From positions 1 to 36,952 of the forward strand of contig NZ_SOEY01000001.1 in assembly GCF_004402535.1 (NCBI RefSeq): DNA of 36,952 bases, read 5' to 3'. This stretch comes from Cryobacterium glaciale (GTDB lineage Bacteria; Actinomycetota; Actinomycetes; Actinomycetales; Microbacteriaceae). The position numbers and the translations under genes are program-made. The notes under the pieces were generated by a model that worked only from the letters and a program-made list of their open reading frames with translations, was not told the origin of the DNA and did not search any database. Below are positions 24,321-30,686 of the stretch, piece by piece. Position 1 is the first letter of the stretch. The number at the start of each line of letters is the position of its first letter.

Positions 24321-24548
24321 CAGGTCGTCATGATGGAGAACCCACTGATGGAATTCGTCCGCCCCAATCGGTGGCGGAGTGCGGTTGACGGTGTGCGTGG
24401 TGTCAGAGATAGTGGATCCGTTTCAGTTTGGTACGGGAGCGTAGCAATGCCGGGCAGCCCTGAGGCCCGCCACTGAGGCAGGCCTCTGACGATCGAGTCT
24501 GCCGTGAAGCCAACGTTGGTTAGGTGTTCAGCGACGGCGTCATCTCCA

Positions 24549-25925
24549 TCAGGCTTTCACTGAATGTTGGGCAGCCCATGCGTTGTAGCCGCCGATGAGG
24601 TCGGTGACGTCCGAATGGCCAAGGCCCCGCAGTGCACTCGCGGCGACGCTCGAACGCCAGCCGCTGGCACAGTGGATGATCACGGGTCCGGCGGGCACTT
24701 CGGCGCGGCGCTGGCTCAGCTCGGCCAGAGGAATGCGCAGCGAGCCCGGGATCGCGCCCTGCTCGACCTCGCCGGGGTTGCGTACGTCGAGGATCGTTGC
24801 GGCGGTGTCCCGGCGCAGAGCCTCGAACTCCTCAAGCTCGACCCGCGCACCGACCTGCACCAGCGGGCCGAGGTCGGTGAACGCCTGCACCGGGTTTGTC
24901 AGATATCCGGCGACCCGGTCGAAGCCGATGCGGGCCAGCCGCATTCCGGCCTCGGCTTCGCGGCCGGAGTCGGCGATGATCACGATGCTGTCGTCGTGCT
25001 GGATGACCATTCCGGCCGTCTCGGAGAAGCGTCCGTCCAATCCCACGTTAATGGACCCGGCCAGGTGCCCGAGGGCGAAGTTCTCGGGGCTGCGGGTGTC
25101 GAGAACGCGGGCTCCGTTTTCAACGGATCTGCGAACATCCGTCAAGGTGAGCGGTGCCAGTTCACGGGTGGAACCGATGATTTCGTGCGCGCTGCGGTTG
25201 ATCATCGCGTCGACGGCGAAATAGCCGGGGATTGCGGGCTGGCCGCTGCGGATCATTGTCACGAAATCGTCTTCACTCATCGGCTGCACGGACGCGTTCG
25301 TGAGGCGCTGGGTGCCGATGGTGGATTCGAGCTCGTCGGAGAGGTTCTTGCCACAGGCGGAACCGGCGCCGTGGGCGGGGAGAACACGCACCGCATCGGG
25401 CAAGGCGAGAAGGGTCGTGTGGATCGACGCGTACAGGGCGCGGGCCAGTTGGTCGGGATCGGCGCCGACGGATGCGGCCAGGTCGGGACGCCCCACGTCA
25501 CCGATGAAGAGGGTATCGCCGGTGAGAACAGCATGGGGAACGGCGTCGCCGGCGTGTTCACGAACGACGATGCTGACGGACTCCCAGGTGTGCCCGGGGG
25601 TGTCGAGAATTTCCAGTTCCACTTCACCGAGCGAGATCTTCTCGCCATTGGCCAGGTGACGGATCTCGTACTCTGCCTCGGCGCGGGCGCCGTAGCCGAT
25701 CCAGGCGCCAGTGGCTGCGGCCAGCTCGAGGTGACCGGCGACGAAGTCAGCGTGGAAATGCGTGTTGATCACGCCGACGATGGTCAGGTTGTTCGCTTGG
25801 GCGTCAGCGAGGTAGTCGTCGATGTCGCGGCGGGGGTCCACGACAACGGCTTGACCGCTCGTCTCATCACCGACGAGGTACGAACCATGGGACAAGCAGT
25901 TGAGGTAATACTGGGTCAAAATCAT
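24549..25925 (-). CDS. cstB: CstB-like persulfide dioxygenase-rhodanese fusion
   Basis: A 458-residue enzyme with an N-terminal metallo-beta-lactamase domain of the persulfide dioxygenase type (THFHADFVAGH near 58-68; TPGHTWES; GDTLFIGDVGRPDL near 145-158) and two C-terminal rhodanese domains. The first lacks the catalytic Cys (loop IADSGREAEA); the second has it (HCASGWRSSVA near 430). This is the same order as CstB, which oxidises low-molecular-weight persulfides to sulfite and can make thiosulfate. The ATG at 25925 follows GGAGG by seven bases. It heads an operon with rhodanese-DUF2892 and TauE and diverges from thioredoxin across two CstR-type operators. Confidence 0.9.
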   Translation of the reverse strand: MILTQYYLNCLSHGSYLVGDETSGQAVVVDPRRDIDDYLADAQANNLTIVGVINTHFHADFVAGHLELAAATGAWIGYGARAEAEYEIRHLANGEKISLGEVELEILDTPGHTWESVSIVVREHAGDAVPHAVLTGDTLFIGDVGRPDLAASVGADPDQLARALYASIHTTLLALPDAVRVLPAHGAGSACGKNLSDELESTIGTQRLTNASVQPMSEDDFVTMIRSGQPAIPGYFAVDAMINRSAHEIIGSTRELAPLTLTDVRRSVENGARVLDTRSPENFALGHLAGSINVGLDGRFSETAGMVIQHDDSIVIIADSGREAEAGMRLARIGFDRVAGYLTNPVQAFTDLGPLVQVGARVELEEFEALRRDTAATILDVRNPGEVEQGAIPGSLRIPLAELSQRRAEVPAGPVIIHCASGWRSSVAASALRGLGHSDVTDLIGGYNAWAAQHSVKA

Positions 25926-26002
25926 CGTGGCCTCCAAAGATCGGGGCCCACCACGCCGACACGAGTTGGGGCGTGTAGTGGGTATGCGCCCCAGTCTCGC
26001 AC

Positions 26003-26018
26003 ATACCCCGCATGGTAT
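26003..26018. promoter_or_regulatory. CstR-type operator 3, in the cstB/trx divergent promoter
   Basis: ATACCCCGCATGGTAT has one mismatch to the palindrome. It is the copy nearer the cstB-like gene in the 125-bp divergent gap. Confidence 0.75.
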
Positions 26019-26023
26019 GCAAG

Positions 26024-26042
26024 ATACCCCTAAGGGTATAGT
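26024..26042 (+). promoter_or_regulatory. CstR-type operator 4 over the thioredoxin -10 element
   Basis: ATACCCCTAAGGGTAT (26024-26039) overlaps TATAGT (26037-26042), whose transcription start would fall about eight bases on, at or beside the thioredoxin ATG at 26051. Its centre is 21 bp (two helical turns) from operator 3, allowing side-by-side binding. Confidence 0.8.
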
Positions 26043-26050
26043 CTATGTGC

Positions 26051-26407
26051 ATGGCTACTACCGATCTCACCGAGACTACCTTCGACGCGACCATTGCCCA
26101 GAGTCCCATCGTGCTGGTTGATTTTTGGGCCGAGTGGTGCGGCCCGTGTCGCAGTTTCGCCCCGACATTCAGCGCGGCGTCTGAAAAACACCCCGCAATC
26201 ACTTTCGGAAAAGTCGACACCGAAGCCGAACAAGGATTGGCCGCAGCCGCCGGCATCCGCTCCATCCCCACGCTGATGGCGTTTCGGGACTCCGTGCTCG
26301 TCTTTTCCCAGCCGGGCGCCCTAAACGCTTCCAGCCTGGAAGAGCTCATTACCGGTGTCGAGAATCTCAACATGGACGACGTGCGCGCCAGTATCGCCGC
26401 CCGATAA
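26051..26407 (+). CDS. trxA: Thioredoxin
   Basis: A 118-residue thioredoxin with the active site FWAEWCGPCRSF (WCGPC near 28-32), the cis-Pro loop in SIPTLMAF, and the usual alternating strands (IVLVDFW, ITFGKVDTE). It lacks a signal peptide, so it acts in the cytoplasm. It can reduce protein disulfides and persulfides and could feed electrons to CcdA. There is no ribosome site before the ATG at 26051, and the -10 element TATAGT lies just upstream, so translation may be leaderless; an ATG two codons earlier (26045) is the alternative. Two CstR-type operators cover its promoter, tying it to the sulfur response. Confidence 0.92.
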   Translation: MATTDLTETTFDATIAQSPIVLVDFWAEWCGPCRSFAPTFSAASEKHPAITFGKVDTEAEQGLAAAAGIRSIPTLMAFRDSVLVFSQPGALNASSLEELITGVENLNMDDVRASIAAR

Positions 26408-26485
26408 ACCTCGCGCTCTGTGAGAAACCGCATGACGGATTCACAGCAGGTCACATGAGCACGTCACTGCCCCCGCGTCAGTAGA

Positions 26486-26504
26486 ATACTCCCTGGGGTA
26501 TAAT
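26486..26504 (+). promoter_or_regulatory. CstR-type operator 5 and -10 element of the second cysteine-rich gene
   Basis: ATACTCCCTGGGGTAT (26486-26501, one mismatch) overlaps a consensus TATAAT at 26499-26504. The start codon is 37 bp after the -10 element. Confidence 0.8.
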
Positions 26505-26541
26505 TCTTTTAGCAGTTCACCTTTTTGAATGGAGATCTAGT

Positions 26542-26706
26542 ATGTGTCGTTCCGTCACCTGCAAAGTGTGCCAAAAGACAACGTGGGCGGGCTGCGGTCA
26601 GCACATTGATGAGGTAATGCGCGGCGTGCCACGCAACCAACAATGCGCCGGGCATGTCAAAGAAAAATCGACCGGATCATTCTGGTCCCGGCTACTCGGA
26701 CGCTAA
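26542..26706 (+). CDS. Tiny cysteine-rich protein, paralogue 2
   Basis: A 54-residue protein opening MCRSVTCKVCQKTTWAGCGQ, continuing HIDEVMRGVPRNQQCAGHVK and ending with a basic tail (SFWSRLLGR). It shares five Cys, the KTTWAGCG block, the following His, DEVM and QQC with the 43-residue protein at 20949-21080, while the C-terminal tails differ. The ATG has GGAGAT six bases upstream. Both paralogues sit directly behind a CstR-type operator that overlaps the -10 element, which argues that both are real and sulfur-induced. Function unknown to me; the Cys/His pattern suggests metal or persulfide binding. The next 226 bases (26707-26932) show no supported gene. Confidence 0.88.
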   Translation: MCRSVTCKVCQKTTWAGCGQHIDEVMRGVPRNQQCAGHVKEKSTGSFWSRLLGR

Positions 26707-26932
26707 CGGCGGCACCCCCTCCAGCACCTGTTGAAGCCTGCCAACGCCGGGCAGATCGCCAACCGCGCAACCTGCGCGGCTAACGGCCTGACGATGGCCA
26801 GCGGTGCGGACTTCCCCGTTCGGAGGTTTGGTATGGGCGCAGCCCTCGTGTCAGAAAGAGCGCCGCTGAGCGTTGCGATGCACAGATGCGGCGACAAAAT
26901 CCCGGCCGTGCTTCATCGGGCTAGATCGCGTT

Positions 26933-27355
26933 TTACTTGCTGCTGTTTTCTCCTTGGAAAGCGGCTAACGCGGCGAGAAGACGCTGATCGGCTTGATCAG
27001 CAACGTTCTGTATTCCCGGAGAATTGCTCAACTGGACCATGGTTTGTGGGTTGATAGCTTGAACCGTGGTGGTAGTCGCTGACGGGCTTCGTCGGATCAC
27101 GACGTTACACGGAAGCAGCAAGCCCATGTCGGGCTCTGCGGTGAGTGCCTGTTCGGCGAGGGCGGGGTTGCAGGCGCCCAGGATCAGGTAGTCGCCCAGT
27201 GCCTGCGCGCTTTCCACGCCGAGTTTCGTTTCGAAGGTCGCGTGGACGTCGATTTCGGTAAGAACGCCGAATCCTTGGTTAGCAAGTTCTTCCCGCACCC
27301 TGGAGACGGCTTCTTCGTAGGGCAGCGAGACGGTGATGGTGTGTGCGTAGTTCAT
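26933..27355 (-). CDS. DUF302 family protein
   Basis: A 140-residue cytoplasmic protein consisting of one DUF302 domain. The typical parts are the opening VSLPYEEAVSRVREELANQGFGVLTEID, seen here as helix and strand near 10-37, then LILGACNPALAEQAL and LLLPCNVVIRR. The two Cys (GACNP, LPCNV) are conserved in the family. AGGAGA lies six bases before the ATG. The family's role is unsettled; it is often found beside copper, sulfur or redox genes. Here it is the third gene after SHOCT and multicopper oxidase, 47 bp downstream of the latter, and probably shares the CstR-type operator at 29229. Confidence 0.9.
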   Translation of the reverse strand: MNYAHTITVSLPYEEAVSRVREELANQGFGVLTEIDVHATFETKLGVESAQALGDYLILGACNPALAEQALTAEPDMGLLLPCNVVIRRSPSATTTTVQAINPQTMVQLSNSPGIQNVADQADQRLLAALAAFQGENSSK

Positions 27356-27402
27356 TGGTTTCTCCTAATCCATTTTTTTCGAATTGATGGTTGCGGCTAC
27401 TG

Positions 27403-28938
27403 TCAGTTTGCGGTGATCACTCCCATCATGCCGCTGTCTTCGTGGTCAAGAATGTGGCAGTGGTACACGGTACGTCCGCTGAAGTCGTCAAACGCGATAC
27501 GCACGCGCACGGTGCTGCGTGCCGGGATGTTCACGACGTCCTGCCACATGATGGTTTCGACGGGCCGGCCTGACTGTTCAATGATCTGCATCGGCCACAC
27601 GTGCAGGTGCACGGGGTGATCGAGCGGGCTGGTATTTGTCAGCAACCAGTCCTCCACGCTGTCGAATTGCACGGTCGTGTCGACCCGGGTGGCATCGAAT
27701 ACCTGGCCGTTGATCGTGGCTGACATCATGCCCCCACCCACTCCTCCGCCCATGCCGCCATCCATATTTCCACCCATGCCACTGCCTGTGTCCCCGCCCA
27801 TTCCGCCCATATTTCCGCCCATTCCCATCGCGAAGATTAGCTCGCGTCGGGCTGTTACGGTAGCTGTGCGTAGGTCACGCGGAACGGGCTGACCAGGTAT
27901 GGCGGCGACTGTGGCGACGTCGTCACCGGCTACGTGAAATGTGGCCAGCGCGATGTCGTCGGCTCCAGCGGAGCCTACGCCTCCCATCATCATTCCGCCG
28001 GAAGTACCTCGATCGTAGGCGTGGGCACGCAGTACGGCGGTGCCGGCCGTGCCGGTGACGAGAAGGTCGGCCCGGTTCCCGGGGGCCAGCACGACCTCGT
28101 CGACGTCGTGCGCGGCTTCGAACCGTCCGGAGTCAATTCCGAGAAGGGACAGCTGCTGCCCGTCGAGGCGCAGCCGCAGGTAGCGGGACACGCAGGCATT
28201 AATGATGCGCCATCGTTCCCGTTCCCCGGGGCGGGCAGTCATGCTGGGGGTGAGTTGTCCGTTGACCAGGACGAGGTCTCCTTCGCGTCCGGACATTTTC
28301 TCCATCGCTGTGGCCGCTGGAATTGTTCCCATGGAATCGAGGGTGATGTCGGAAATGACGAGGACGCGTTCCCGGCTGGCAGGGATAAGATCGGCGTCTT
28401 CGACGATGATGGCGCCGTAGAGCCCGCCGAATACCTGATCGGCCACGAAACCATGGTGGTGCGGGTGATACCAGTAGACGCCCGGCGGATGATTGGCGGG
28501 CAATTCGTACTGGTAATCAAAGGAGTCGCCGGCTGCGACGGTGACGAACATGTTGTCGCTGTTGTTCTCGGGCGAGACATGGAGGCCGTGTACGTGCAGG
28601 TTGCTCGGATCTGCCAGACCATTGCGAAGGCTCACGCTGAGGGTGTCTCCGGCTCGAACGCGCAGTGTGGGGCCGGGCACGCCACCGTTATAACTCAGCG
28701 CACGCACATCACGACCAGCAATGGTCACCTGTTGGGGCGAAGACTCGAGATCAACGGTGAGAGTGCCGCTGACGCTTCGTAGCTCCGGGGGCTCCACGAG
28801 GTCGCTCCCGGGCGGTATAGCCGGTGACCTCGTCGAGGAGATCCGTTGATTGACGAAGAAACCCGTTCCGCCCACAGCCGTGCCCGCAATCCCCACCCCG
28901 CCGAGAATCAGGGCACTACGACGACTGAGGGCGCGCAC
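27403..28938 (-). CDS. Three-domain multicopper oxidase with Met-rich insert
   Basis: A 511-residue multicopper oxidase. The N-terminus carries a Tat-type signal (SRRSALILGGVGIAGTA). Copper ligands are in four motifs: HVHGLHV (near 112), WYHPHHHGFVADQ (near 156), HPVHLHVWPMQ (near 440) and HCHILDHEDSGMMG (near 490). Together they form the type 1 and trinuclear sites. Before the third motif lies a Met/Gly-rich insert (about 360-400, repeats such as MGGNMGGMGG), as in copper-tolerance oxidases of the CueO/CopA kind, where it binds Cu(I). It probably oxidises Cu(I) or other substrates outside the cell. The GTG start overlaps the SHOCT stop by one base (TAGTG). Confidence 0.92.
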   Translation of the reverse strand: MRALSRRSALILGGVGIAGTAVGGTGFFVNQRISSTRSPAIPPGSDLVEPPELRSVSGTLTVDLESSPQQVTIAGRDVRALSYNGGVPGPTLRVRAGDTLSVSLRNGLADPSNLHVHGLHVSPENNSDNMFVTVAAGDSFDYQYELPANHPPGVYWYHPHHHGFVADQVFGGLYGAIIVEDADLIPASRERVLVISDITLDSMGTIPAATAMEKMSGREGDLVLVNGQLTPSMTARPGERERWRIINACVSRYLRLRLDGQQLSLLGIDSGRFEAAHDVDEVVLAPGNRADLLVTGTAGTAVLRAHAYDRGTSGGMMMGGVGSAGADDIALATFHVAGDDVATVAAIPGQPVPRDLRTATVTARRELIFAMGMGGNMGGMGGDTGSGMGGNMDGGMGGGVGGGMMSATINGQVFDATRVDTTVQFDSVEDWLLTNTSPLDHPVHLHVWPMQIIEQSGRPVETIMWQDVVNIPARSTVRVRIAFDDFSGRTVYHCHILDHEDSGMMGVITAN

Positions 28939-29189
28939 TACCGGCCCTCCTCGAGCACCCGCAACTGATCACGCAGCTGCTCCGCGGTGAGCTCCCCCCG
29001 AGCGAAACGCTCTTCGAGAATCTGCCTGGCACCGGCCGAATCAGCTTGCCTCGGAGCAGATCGCGCGTCATCGCTTCCGGATTTGTTCGACAAAAAACGA
29101 ACGAGGACGTAAATAAGCACGGCGACGCCCGCTATAGCCAGCAAGCCGAAGCCCCAAGGCCATCCCATACTTCCGTTACCCCACATCAT
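28938..29189 (-). CDS. Small SHOCT-domain membrane protein
   Basis: An 83-residue protein with one N-terminal membrane helix (GFGLLAIAGVAVLIYVLVRF, about 13-32), a polar linker, and a C-terminal SHOCT motif (ILEERFARGELTAEQLRDQL, about 57-76). SHOCT modules are short oligomerisation motifs found at the ends of membrane proteins, often next to multicopper oxidases. AAAGGAA lies eight bases before the double ATG. It is the first gene of the SHOCT-oxidase-DUF302 operon, behind the CstR-type operator at 29229-29244. Confidence 0.9.
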   Translation of the reverse strand: MMWGNGSMGWPWGFGLLAIAGVAVLIYVLVRFLSNKSGSDDARSAPRQADSAGARQILEERFARGELTAEQLRDQLRVLEEGR

Positions 29190-29225
29190 CTGATCGTTTC
29201 CTTTCTTTTACTGATCCGTATCTCC

Positions 29226-29244
29226 ACCATACCCCTAGAGGTAT
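29226..29244 (-). promoter_or_regulatory. CstR-type operator 6, SHOCT-oxidase-DUF302 promoter
   Basis: ATACCCCTAGAGGTAT (29229-29244, one mismatch) overlaps TATGGT (29231-29226, minus strand), the likely -10 element, 37 bp before the SHOCT start. The rest of the gap up to 29549 (about 300 bp) shows no gene that I can support. Confidence 0.78.
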
Positions 29245-29549
29245 AAATCGTGGCTGGGTAGATCGTCCACGCACGTGGAACGGCACGTACCTCACACACC
29301 GGTGCAACCCGCTGAAACTCGCGCAACAGGAAGGGCCCAAACGCGAGGCCTTGACGGCTTCGAACTAGGCCCAGGCGTCGCGGGGTATGGCGTGAAGCCA
29401 TGACGAACGGGTGGAATCGGAAGGCCATTGTTAATGCCAAGCTCGTCACCATCTTGACCCCGATCGGGGGACGCGCGCGTGCCAAGTGATGACGCGCTCT
29501 GGCGATAGGTCACCGCCGAACCCTCAGCGGGAACGGCGATCAGCGAGCG

Positions 29550-29889
29550 CTAGAAAACCAGCACCTTGTCCGCGGCGATGGTCCAGTCGGCCAGGGCATC
29601 CATGGTGGATCGCGCGGCACCCTCGATGGGCATGGCATCGGTGATTCCGCGGGCATCCATGCACGTGCCGCAAGAGCGAACCTCACTACCTCGCCGGGTG
29701 TTGGACAGGAGCATCCGGTCCAGCTTGTAGTAACCTTCCGGTGTTTTCTGCCCAGCCATCGCCGCCGTAGCCCATCAGGAAGGCCTGTGTGATGGGCTCG
29801 TCTCGTCTGGACAACGACTTCGCAAGTCGAACCGCGTTGTACGTGGTGTCCTGGCCGTAGGCGGCGCCGTTCATGATGAGGATGTTCAT
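29550..29889 (-). pseudogene. DsrE-family protein broken by a frameshift
   Basis: The start overlaps the stop of the ArsR-rhodanese gene (ATGA). The first frame gives a normal DsrE opening: MNILIMNGAAYGQDTTYNAV, then RLAKSLSRRDEPITQAFLMG. Near 29755-29770 the frame changes, and the rest of the domain continues in another frame: AGQKTPEGYYKLDRMLL, then SCGTCMDARGITDAM and ADWTIAADKVLVF. At the junction the short segment that normally holds the sulfur-accepting Cys of DsrE (after the second strand) appears to be deleted. Unless the read is wrong there, the gene cannot make an active protein. Confidence 0.75.
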
Positions 29890-30578
29890 CAGGCGACCGC
29901 CTCGGCGGACACCGGCAGGCTCGCCAGTCGCCATTCCAGCATCCCCTCGTGCAACCGGGTTGCCCGGTGGCCGCCCTGGCGTAGCATGCCGACGGCCTCG
30001 TAGGCGAGCACGCAATACGCGCCACGGCAGTAGGCGACCATCTCGCGGCCGAGCGGCAACTCACTGAGCCTGCCGCTGAGCTCCTCGAGCGGGATGGAGA
30101 GGGCTCCGGGGATATGCGCGGCCTGGTATTCCTGCCGCGGCCGGACATCCAGCACTGTGACGGTCCCCGCCGTGACGCGGGCGAGAAGTTCCTCCCGCGT
30201 GATCTCCTCCTGCGCGTCGTCGCCTGACCCAGGTTCATCGAGTCCGAGGTAGGCGATGCGCTTCGCTTCAACATCTGACAAGTGGGTCTGGGCGACCGCG
30301 CGAACTAGGTCGTAGAGCCGGGCGACGTCATCCCCGGCAAGTTGGTAATGAATCCGGGTGCCCTCCCGGCGGGTGGTGACCAAACCGGCGTGCTTGAGGG
30401 TTTGCAGGTGAGCGGATGCGGTGGTCAGGCCTAGGCCGGCCGCGTTTGCCAGCGATTCCACTGTGCGTTCGCCCTGAGCCAGCAGGTCGATCAGTTCGAG
30501 GCGCTTGCCGCTGCCGAGTGCCTTGCCAACGCGCGCGAACTGCTCGAACAGCGCGGACTTCTTCTCACGATCACCCAT
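29889..30578 (-). CDS. ArsR-type regulator fused to a rhodanese domain
   Basis: A 229-residue fusion. Residues about 5-95 are an ArsR/SmtB winged helix (ALGSGKRLELIDLLAQGERTV; recognition region GLTTASAHLQTLKHAGLVTT; wing RREGTRIHYQLAG). Residues about 125-225 are a rhodanese domain (VTVLDVRPRQEYQAAHIPGA) with active-site loop YCRGAYCVLAYEA, holding two Cys. Coupling a DNA-binding domain to a sulfurtransferase suggests direct sensing of sulfane sulfur. The ATG at 30578 follows GGGAGGAA; a longer frame to 30602 is less likely. It diverges from the second dioxygenase-rhodanese across a CTAG-rich dyad and overlaps the broken DsrE gene. Confidence 0.9.
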   Translation of the reverse strand: MGDREKKSALFEQFARVGKALGSGKRLELIDLLAQGERTVESLANAAGLGLTTASAHLQTLKHAGLVTTRREGTRIHYQLAGDDVARLYDLVRAVAQTHLSDVEAKRIAYLGLDEPGSGDDAQEEITREELLARVTAGTVTVLDVRPRQEYQAAHIPGALSIPLEELSGRLSELPLGREMVAYCRGAYCVLAYEAVGMLRQGGHRATRLHEGMLEWRLASLPVSAEAVA

Positions 30579-30600
30579 GCGCTTCCTCCCGATTCCTTTC

Positions 30601-30621
30601 ATACTAGTATCTTCTAGTAAT
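30601..30621. promoter_or_regulatory. CTAG-centred tandem dyads, putative ArsR-rhodanese operator
   Basis: ATACTAGTAT (30601-30610) is a perfect palindrome, and TTCTAGTAA (30612-30620) is a near-palindrome with its CTAG 10 bp further on. They lie in the 108-bp gap between the divergent regulator and dioxygenase genes. TAGTAT in the first could be the -10 element for the regulator. Confidence 0.55.
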
Positions 30622-30686
30622 CCATGGTTTTATGGAATATTGATCTTTCCCGTTTCTGGCGGGTCGTGCGACCTGAGGAGCGCCAC

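Noticed and set aside
26731..27054. 107-codon plus-strand frame between the cysteine-rich gene and DUF302
   Set aside because: Its 3' third overlaps the DUF302 gene on the other strand, and its content is unlike coding sequence of this genome.
29186..29513. Minus-strand frames of 73-99 codons upstream of the SHOCT gene
   Set aside because: One runs through the operator and -10 element of the SHOCT operon and neither shows a family pattern; treated as intergenic.
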